Shown here piece after piece: positions 24,301-29,308 of a DNA stretch of 29,308 nucleotides (position 1 is its first letter; the number at the start of each line of letters is the position of its first letter). Where the stretch lies: positions 1-29,308 of the forward strand of contig SFIE01000032.1 of NCBI GenBank assembly GCA_004555405.1. Reading direction: 5' to 3'. This DNA is from Subdoligranulum sp. Lineage in GTDB: Bacteria > Bacillota > Clostridia > Oscillospirales > Ruminococcaceae. The notes below the pieces were generated by a model. It searched no databases. It had not been told where the DNA came from and saw only the letters and a program-made list of their open reading frames with translations. Position numbers and translations under genes: made by a program.

Positions 24301-24688
24301 CGACGACAGCTCGGTGGTACACGCAATGGATCAAAACTGCACAGGGCTGTTTGTGCCGGTGAGCTTTAAAAAAGACGGTTCTCTGGGAAGCAGCAAAAAG
24401 CTGGCAGATGCTGCCAAAATGGGCCGTATCTGCCGCCGGATAGACCAGCTTGTGGTGGACATGGCCGCGCAGCTTTACAAGGGGCAGATTCAGGCAGAGC
24501 CCTTGTGCAAAACAAACGGCCGTTTGCCCTGCGATTATTGTGATTACCGGCAGGTATGCCGCCATGAGGATGGCTGGAACGAAAAAACCGTTTCCATGCC
24601 GGAAAAATATTTTGACCATGATCCGATAGAAAAGGGAGAGGGCAATGAGCAAGACCAAATGGACCCCGGCACAGAAAACAGCCATTGA
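21362..24688 (+). CDS. addB: ATP-dependent helicase/nuclease subunit B
   Basis: AddB half of the Firmicute AddAB (RexAB-like) enzyme that resects double-strand breaks to Chi sites for RecA. The 1108-residue product has Walker A GISGSGKS near the N-terminus. A C-terminal RecB-type nuclease domain has GTIDRVDAY and VVDYKTG (Asp906, Lys908). The iron-sulfur cluster ligands are visible as Cys751 (YTCRFAYFLQY) and Cys1057, 1060 and 1066 (CDYCDYRQVC). The start ATG at 21362 has AGGAGG upstream, and the longer frame has none. A TATAAT at 21319-21324 may be its -10, without a good -35. It overlaps addA by 44 nt. Confidence 0.96.
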   Translation: MLQLILGISGSGKSSWIMGEIKRRAEQRQKSLLLVPEQFTSSTEKRIFTALGDSLSGYVDSYSFSSLAEHILQTYGGAAIPTISDAGRAVLVRRAVESLGEQVQYYRRHRRSITFCRMAAETINELKSAGVSGEQLAQLAPQAGSGAEKLQELALILSTYEALLAGSAMDPGDRVQMAAERLVPEDLAGTAVFVDEFDTFNAPKRKLLGRLMQAADVTVALCADGMQDFEHGTGLFSGAKDVAGDLISLAHQIGTTAKKPIVLQEDRRHGPDSALERLNRLLVGEEIKPVEQRGEITLYKAADRSAEARAVAAAICRKAREGTPYNKMAVICRTADLYLSDIRYQFALADIPLFFDEPTTPENTPPARAVKAAVELLRRGLSTENIMGLVKSGLCDLSEEQQCALENYAYTWPLTAKDWRAEFTLSPSGYDGDPEHDDEQNLTLAEQARQKLIPPMEEFIQTCRGKTAMGISKGIYFLLENLGAQAAVNDLAARLRNEQGIPAAEEVFREWNVVVDLLNQIGLLLGQDKITADEYGEMFTVLLRSADLGHIPETLDAVIFTTAGRMRLDDVEACFVIGLSEGEFPQAPGETGLLTHSDRDALIRQDIKMPDCFENRLIREKICFYKALTAAKSHLWLSWPGGSGGPELTSALDAVQEYFAPQEPLLTTRDLAATPAMAMEELGRSFYENNAAAAAIFAALQERPEQKQAMDTLVRTAMEQPFQALDTKALEAVLGRGLRLSPSRVENFYTCRFAYFLQYVLRVRPRHKAELSPNQSGSLVHWVLEQAIKRSGEGFKTLPESKLRELAKSLAEEYARTNMPDTSERFQYLLRRLESNVADLLLFLQKDLCQSEFTPVAFEQPIGDGPGAVPPVRLKTPDGHEIRVVGTIDRVDAYRRGNTTWLRVVDYKTGTKSFKLEEVYCGLDCQMLLYLFTLTRNGKKQFENPAAAGVMYLMADPSPTLQDRKEAAQEKAYALDGLLIDDSSVVHAMDQNCTGLFVPVSFKKDGSLGSSKKLADAAKMGRICRRIDQLVVDMAAQLYKGQIQAEPLCKTNGRLPCDYCDYRQVCRHEDGWNEKTVSMPEKYFDHDPIEKGEGNEQDQMDPGTENSH

Positions 24689-27600
24689 GCACCGCGGCGG
24701 CAGTATGCTGGTGAGTGCGGCGGCAGGCAGCGGCAAAACAGCTGTGCTGGTAGAGCGTGTGAGCCTGCTGCTCACCGACCCTGTGAGCCATATTGATGCC
24801 GATAAGCTTTTGATCGTTACCTTTACCAACGCGGCGGCAGCCGAGCTGCGCGGGCGTATTGCCAAAAGCATCGAGAGCATGATCCGTGAAACGCCGCGCA
24901 GCGATGGCAAACGACTGGAGCTTTTGCGGCGGCAGAAGGTGCGCCTGCAGCGCGCATCCATTTGCACCATGGATGCTTTCTGTCTGTCGCTTCTGCAAAA
25001 AAACTTTGCATCGCTGGATATTCCGCCGGATTTCACAACAGCCGATTCTGCCCAGCTGGCGCGCCTGCGCGAAGAATCGTTGGCGCAGGTGATGGAAGAA
25101 AGCTGCCATGATGCAGATTTTTGCCGCTTTTCCGATTTGTACGGCCGCAGCAGAGATGACCGCAAGGCGGGCGATCTGATCCTGAAGCTGTATGATTTTC
25201 TGCGCAGTCTGCCCCAGCCATGGAAAACTCTGGAAGAATTTTGCCGTGCGTGGGAGCTGGGGTATCCCATGGAGGACACCCCGTGGAGCCGTGAGCTGGC
25301 CGCCGGTGCGCTGCAAAAGGCAAACACGGCGCTCACCATGGCAGCCGGAGCCAAATGGATGGCACAGCAAAGCGTAAACGGGCAGGAAAAATATGTTCCG
25401 GCACTGCAGGGAGATGAGCTGGCCATCGGTTGGCTGAAAGAAGAGCTGGAACAGGTGAACGCCGGGCAGGTGGGCACCTGGGAAAAAGCGCGGGAAACGC
25501 TGGAAGGCTGGCGCTGGGAAAAAATGGGGACGATCCGCGGCGAAAAGGCCGAAAATGAAAAGGTCGCCCAGTTTATGCGTGACAGCTATAAAAAGAATAT
25601 CATCGGAAAAATGGCCGAGGAATTTCTGATCTGCACACCCGAGCAGTTTGAGCAGGACTGCCGCATGGCGGCGCCGCTGGTGCGTGCGTTGGCACGGGCG
25701 GTCAAGCGCTTTGACACGGTTTTCTTTGAGGCAAAAAAGGCAGAGAAGATTTTGGAATTCTCGGATTTTGAACATCTGACACTGCAGCTGCTGCAAAATG
25801 AGGACGGCGAGCCCACCGAGGCCGCAGCCCGCCTTTCGCAGGATTATGCCGCTATTCTGGTGGACGAATATCAGGATACCAACGCTTTGCAGGACGCCAT
25901 TTACACACGCCTGGCAAATCCGCAGGGCAGCAACCGCTTTCTGGTGGGAGACCTGAAGCAAAGCATTTACCGCTTCCGCCAGGCCGACCCGGCGGTTTTC
26001 ATGGAAAAAATGAACCGCTGGCCCGTTGTAAAGCCCGGAAACGACTGCGGCGAAAAAAATGTTTCGCTGGAACTGGACGCCAATTTCCGCTCGGCCCCGG
26101 CGGTGGTGGATGCCATCAACTATTTCTTTGAGCAGATCATGAGCCGTGAGCTGGGTGGTGTGGATTACGGCCCGGGTCAGGCACTGGTGGCGGGCGCACC
26201 GAACCGGCAATACCGCAATAGACTGACCGGTGAAATGACCGACTATTCCGGCTTTTGCAGATTTGTGGCGCTGGAAACCGAAGAAAAATACGGCGATGCG
26301 CCGGTGATTGCCCGCATGATAAGCAAAATGGTCAGCAGCCGCCGCCTTGTGCGCGACGGTGATGTGCTGCGTCCCTGCGAATGGGGGGATTTCTGCATCC
26401 TTTTGCGCGGGCGAAAAGGCTTTTCGGCCTATGCCGCGGAATTGGAAAAGCAGGGGATTCCCGTGTATGCGGATGTATCGGAAAATCTGCTGGAAGCGCC
26501 GCAGGTGCAGCCGCTGGCTGCACTGCTGCGTGTTTTGGATAACCCGGCGCAGGATATTCCGCTGGCCGCAGCTATGCTCAGCCCCATGTTCGGCTTTACG
26601 CCGGATGATCTGGTGGCGCTGCGTGCGGAAACCCCACGCGGGAGCCTGTATGGTGCGCTGGCCGCAAGCCAAAACGAAAAAATGCAGCAGTTCTGCCAAA
26701 GGCTGCGTATGCTGCGTCGTGCGGCCCGCGCCATGAGCTGTGCCGAGCTGCTGGAAAAAATCCTGGCAGAAACCGGCTATATGGCCGCTGTGGGGGCCAT
26801 GCCGGGGGGCAGCGTCCGGCAGCAGGGCCTGCAGGGCTTTGTGCGCTGGGCAGGGCAGGCAGGGCAGGGCGGCCTTGGTGCACTGATCCGCGGCATGGAC
26901 GCGGCGGCGAAAAGCGATGGCATCGCCGGCACCGATCAGGGCCAGCGGCAGCCGGGCTGTGTGTCCATCATGACGGTGCATCGCAGCAAAGGCCTGGAAT
27001 TCCCCATTGTGTTCGTGGCACAAACCAATCATAAGTTTAACCTGCAGGACCTCAACGAGCCGGTGCTGTTTCACCGTGAGTTGGGCATTGGCATGAATCT
27101 GCGTGTTCCGGGCGGGGCGGGAATGTACCGCACATTGGCGGGCAGCGCTATTCGTCAGCGCCTGCGCGCGGAATCCGTCAGCGAGGAAATGCGTATTTTG
27201 TATGTGGCGCTCACCCGTGCAAAGGATGGCCTGATCCTGATGGTGCCCATGAAAAACGCGGCGGAAGAGCTGCAGAAAAAAGCCATGTGGTGCGGCTTGC
27301 CGGAAGTGCGGAAAAATATGCTGGAAGGCGCACAAAACTGGGGTGAATGGCTTACCATTGCAGCGATCCTGCATCCCGATGCCACGCTGCTTCGCATCAA
27401 GAGCGGTATTGGCCTGGAGCCTGCGCACACCAGCAGCAAGCTGCAGGTGGAAATCGTGCAGGATGAGGAAAAAGAAGAAAAAACTCTGCCAAGACAGTCA
27501 ATGCCCACCGGCCAGCCGGATGAAACGCTTTTGCGGCAGCTGCGGCAGAATTTTGCATGGCAGGATCCTCGCCGTGCTCTTCGCAGCATACCGGGCAAGG

Positions 27601-28223
27601 TTTCGGTTACGGCGGTGGTGCATGGCAAGCAGGAATCCCAGCTGGCGCGCCCGGCTTTCCTATATAAAGAGGGGCTCACAGGCGCAGAGCGCGGCACGGC
27701 CACCCACGCATTTTTGCAATCGGCCGATTTTGCGCTGGCAGCACTCGATCTGGAGGCCGAGATCCGCCGCCAGATCGAATGCAGCCTGATCCTGCCAGAA
27801 ATGGCCGAAAAGCTGGATAAAACTGCATTGCATCGGTTTTTTGCCTCGCCGCTGTTTGCGCGTGTGCAGGCAGCACAAAGCATTCGCCGCGAATATGCGT
27901 TTATCACAAGCTTGCCGGCGCGGTTTGCCATGCAGGATAAAACAGGGGACTACGGCAGCGCCGAAACGCTTGTGCAGGGCGTAGCCGATCTTGTTTTGCT
28001 GTTTGCAGACCATGCCGAGATCGTGGATTATAAAACCGATCGCAGCAAAACACCGGCGCAGCTGGCCGAAAGCTACGGCGAGCAGCTGCGGCTGTATTGC
28101 TATGCGCTGCATGGCCGATTGCCGGTGCCAATCACCAAATGCACAATCTTCAGCCTGCGGCTGGGGGCCGAGGTGGATATCCCCGTGCCGGTGGATCCGG
28201 AAAAAATTATAAAAAATGCTTGA
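24645..28223 (+). CDS. addA: ATP-dependent helicase/nuclease subunit A
   Basis: UvrD-like superfamily 1 helicase plus RecB-type nuclease, the motor subunit of AddAB. The 1192-residue product shows the Q motif region (WTPAQKTAIEH), Walker A AAAGSGKT (25-32) and motif II VDEYQDT (Asp407 to Thr412). Motif III (FLVGDLKQSIYRFRQADP) and late motifs (SIMTVHRSKGLEFPIVFV, RILYVALTRAKDGLIL) follow. The C-terminal nuclease has EIVDYKTDRSK (Asp1128, Lys1130). It starts inside the end of addB, with GGGAGAGGG upstream, implying translational coupling. Its stop codon lies within the -35 region of the infC promoter. Confidence 0.97.
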   Translation: MSKTKWTPAQKTAIEHRGGSMLVSAAAGSGKTAVLVERVSLLLTDPVSHIDADKLLIVTFTNAAAAELRGRIAKSIESMIRETPRSDGKRLELLRRQKVRLQRASICTMDAFCLSLLQKNFASLDIPPDFTTADSAQLARLREESLAQVMEESCHDADFCRFSDLYGRSRDDRKAGDLILKLYDFLRSLPQPWKTLEEFCRAWELGYPMEDTPWSRELAAGALQKANTALTMAAGAKWMAQQSVNGQEKYVPALQGDELAIGWLKEELEQVNAGQVGTWEKARETLEGWRWEKMGTIRGEKAENEKVAQFMRDSYKKNIIGKMAEEFLICTPEQFEQDCRMAAPLVRALARAVKRFDTVFFEAKKAEKILEFSDFEHLTLQLLQNEDGEPTEAAARLSQDYAAILVDEYQDTNALQDAIYTRLANPQGSNRFLVGDLKQSIYRFRQADPAVFMEKMNRWPVVKPGNDCGEKNVSLELDANFRSAPAVVDAINYFFEQIMSRELGGVDYGPGQALVAGAPNRQYRNRLTGEMTDYSGFCRFVALETEEKYGDAPVIARMISKMVSSRRLVRDGDVLRPCEWGDFCILLRGRKGFSAYAAELEKQGIPVYADVSENLLEAPQVQPLAALLRVLDNPAQDIPLAAAMLSPMFGFTPDDLVALRAETPRGSLYGALAASQNEKMQQFCQRLRMLRRAARAMSCAELLEKILAETGYMAAVGAMPGGSVRQQGLQGFVRWAGQAGQGGLGALIRGMDAAAKSDGIAGTDQGQRQPGCVSIMTVHRSKGLEFPIVFVAQTNHKFNLQDLNEPVLFHRELGIGMNLRVPGGAGMYRTLAGSAIRQRLRAESVSEEMRILYVALTRAKDGLILMVPMKNAAEELQKKAMWCGLPEVRKNMLEGAQNWGEWLTIAAILHPDATLLRIKSGIGLEPAHTSSKLQVEIVQDEEKEEKTLPRQSMPTGQPDETLLRQLRQNFAWQDPRRALRSIPGKVSVTAVVHGKQESQLARPAFLYKEGLTGAERGTATHAFLQSADFALAALDLEAEIRRQIECSLILPEMAEKLDKTALHRFFASPLFARVQAAQSIRREYAFITSLPARFAMQDKTGDYGSAETLVQGVADLVLLFADHAEIVDYKTDRSKTPAQLAESYGEQLRLYCYALHGRLPVPITKCTIFSLRLGAEVDIPVPVDPEKIIKNA

Positions 28224-28248
28224 CATACCCGTTTGCGGGTGGTATCAT
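28220..28248 (+). promoter_or_regulatory. Sigma-A promoter of infC-rpmI-rplT
   Basis: A perfect TTGACA (28220-28225), a 17-nt spacer and TATCAT (28243-28248). The -35 hexamer overlaps the addA stop codon. Expected transcript start is near 28255. Confidence 0.88.
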
Positions 28249-28254
28249 AGTCGA

Positions 28255-28383
28255 GTAAAGAAAGTAGCTTCCGGCTTGCCGCCCGCTCACCTTGCGGATC
28301 AGATCGTGATCCCGGGTTATTGCTTTTTCCTGCAAAGGAAAATCGTGTGCTTAGTGCGGCTGCTGACAGGCAGCCGCTTTTTT
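28255..28383 (+). promoter_or_regulatory. infC leader with attenuator terminator
   Basis: The leader (28255-28426) holds a hairpin GGATCA/TGATCC (28296-28301 with 28307-28312). Near its end is an intrinsic terminator GCGGCTGC/GCAGCCGC (28356-28363 with 28370-28377) followed by T6. A terminator between promoter and gene indicates attenuation. In B. subtilis, L20 controls this operon through such a leader; the same is inferred here. GCCGC at 28278-28282 could compete for the terminator's left arm, but the pairing is weak. Confidence 0.75.
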
Positions 28384-28426
28384 ATTCGAAAAAACTGTTT
28401 ATTCATCTGTTTGGAGGTGTATTCCG

Positions 28427-28954
28427 ATAGCAAACAACAGCAAATCCAAGGAACTGGAAATCAATGAGCAGGTTCGCGATAAGGAAGTTCGCCTGATCGG
28501 CGCTGACGGCGCACAGCTGGGCGTTGTGTCTTCCCGCGAGGCTTTGCGTATGGCTGAAGAAGCCAATCTCGATCTGGTCAAGATCGCACCGCAGGCTGTT
28601 CCGCCGGTGTGCAAGATCCTGGACTACGGTAAGTATCGTTTTGAGATGCAGAAGCGCGAAAAGGAAGCCAAGAAAAACCAGAAAGTGGTTGAAGTAAAGG
28701 AAATCCGTCTGTCGCTGAACATTGACACCAACGATTTCAATACCAAGGTCAATCAGGCTGCAAAATTCCTGCAGCAGGGCCACAAGATCAAGGTAAGCAT
28801 CCGGTTCCGCGGCCGCGAAATGGCACACACCAGCCTTGGTCTGGAAGTGGAAAAGCGCTTTGCTGAGGCTCTGCCCAACGCGAATGTGGATAAGCAGCCC
28901 AAGCTGGAGGGCCGCAGCATGCTCATGTTTATGTCCCCCAGCCCCAACAAGTAA
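28427..28954 (+). CDS. infC: Translation initiation factor IF-3
   Basis: IF-3 binds the 30S subunit, prevents early 50S joining and checks the start codon and initiator tRNA. The 175-residue product has the N-terminal domain (INEQVRDKEVRLIGADGAQLG), the lysine-rich linker (KREKEAKKNQK) and the C-terminal domain (KEIRLSLNIDTNDF, VSIRFRGREM). No ATG, GTG or TTG lies in frame between the leader and the conserved N-terminus. GGAGG (28413-28417) is 9 nt from ATA 28427 and only 3 nt from ATT 28421, so ATA is chosen. The first canonical in-frame start, GTG 28526, would delete essential residues. Rare starts in infC are linked to autoregulation in E. coli (ATT). Confidence 0.92.
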   Translation: MANNSKSKELEINEQVRDKEVRLIGADGAQLGVVSSREALRMAEEANLDLVKIAPQAVPPVCKILDYGKYRFEMQKREKEAKKNQKVVEVKEIRLSLNIDTNDFNTKVNQAAKFLQQGHKIKVSIRFRGREMAHTSLGLEVEKRFAEALPNANVDKQPKLEGRSMLMFMSPSPNK

Positions 28955-28976
28955 TTCATTTAGGAGGAAAATAAAA

Positions 28977-29180
28977 ATGGCTAAGATGAAACTCAAGACT
29001 CTGTCTGGCGCAAAAAAGCGCTTTAAGCTCACCAAGAACGGTAAGATCAAGCGCTCTCGCGCATACCGCCGCCACATCCTGACCAAGAAGACCACCAAGC
29101 TCACCCGTGGCCTGCGTATGCCCTGCTACGTTGACAAAACCAACGAGGCTGCCCTGAAGAAGATGCTGCCTTACGGCTAA
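28977..29180 (+). CDS. rpmI: 50S ribosomal protein L35
   Basis: The 67-residue basic protein (AKMKLKTLSGAKKRFKLTKN, RRHILTKKTTKLTRGLR) is a standard-length L35, a component of the large ribosomal subunit. The start ATG at 28977 follows AGGAGG at a 10-nt gap. It lies 22 nt after infC in the classic infC-rpmI-rplT order and is probably controlled by the same leader. Confidence 0.98.
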   Translation: MAKMKLKTLSGAKKRFKLTKNGKIKRSRAYRRHILTKKTTKLTRGLRMPCYVDKTNEAALKKMLPYG

Positions 29181-29236
29181 TCATCGGATAGAGCCAAGAT
29201 TTTTTAGATAACAGATTGTAAAAGGAGATAATAAAA

Positions 29237-29308
29237 ATGGCACGTATTAAAGGCGCTATGATGACCCATAAACGTCGTAAGAAGACTCTCAAGCTGGCCA
29301 AGGGCTTC
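29237..29308 (+). CDS. rplT: 50S ribosomal protein L20 (5' end only)
   Basis: The first 24 codons of L20 (ARIKGAMMTHKRRKKTLKLA) are present before the window ends. L20 binds 23S rRNA early in large-subunit assembly and in Firmicutes represses its own operon by binding the leader mRNA. The start ATG at 29237 has AAAGGAG about 10 nt upstream. It lies 56 nt after rpmI. Confidence 0.95.
   Translation, partial: MARIKGAMMTHKRRKKTLKLAKGF

Noticed and set aside
22685..27428. Long minus-strand open frames (930 and 1020 codons) opposite addB and addA
   Set aside because: They run across the addB-addA junction, lack domain motifs and have no ribosome binding sites; they are antisense shadows.
28216..28467. 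83-codon frame across the infC leader
   Set aside because: It overlaps the promoter, the attenuator terminator and the infC start, with no ribosome binding site or known domain.

Overview
The window reads as chromosomal core sequence of a GC-rich, low-oxygen Firmicute of the class Clostridia. The most likely group is Oscillospiraceae/Ruminococcaceae (Faecalibacterium, Gemmiger or Subdoligranulum type). Reasons: strong AGGAGG-type ribosome binding sites, AddAB rather than RecBCD, spoIIR, the ACT plus PFL (DUF711) pair, ferredoxin-like proteins and the infC-rpmI-rplT cluster. The genus is an inference from gene content and protein flavour, not from a marker gene. No rRNA, tRNA, CRISPR array, phage or transposase gene was seen.

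Layout. Positions 94-1599 hold guaB (IMP dehydrogenase), closed by a strong terminator and facing a leftward run of tsaE-tsaB-rpiB-upp (4203 to 1871) driven by one clear sigma-A promoter. A second leftward unit holds a large DUF6311 membrane protein and an RluA-type pseudouridine synthase (7277 to 4327). A short AT-rich patch (about 7.28-8.05 kb) carries a small DUF2798 membrane protein and looks different from its surroundings. A leftward blaI/blaR1-like signalling pair (10484 to 8197) has two matching operator boxes over its promoter. A leftward Crp/Fnr regulator (11341-10658) diverges from a ferredoxin-domain protein (11448-12146), with one palindromic site placed between them. A SEDS-family cell-wall polymerase (12358-13554) follows behind a structured leader. 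It converges on a DUF378 membrane protein. The ACT/PFL pair (15642 to 13978) diverges from an operon of Lrp/AsnC regulator, aminotransferase and DUF362 iron-sulfur protein (15859-18729), followed by ispE.

spoIIR (19780-20412) comes next, its ribosome binding site buried in the terminator-like hairpin behind ispE. A 227-bp element with 18-bp terminal inverted repeats, a MITE candidate, sits directly against the spoIIR stop codon. Then come a double peptidoglycan-binding-domain protein, the addB-addA repair helicase/nuclease genes, and the translation operon infC-rpmI-rplT. That operon has a strong promoter and an attenuator-like terminator, and infC apparently starts at ATA; rplT runs off the window.

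There is no single obvious new multi-gene system. The most interesting items are regulatory or structural: the rodA-type leader with a possible pseudoknot, the spoIIR hairpin, the MITE-like element, the M56 sensor with an unrecognised outer domain, and the non-canonical infC start. All calls come from reading the sequence and remembered family motifs; no database search was run.
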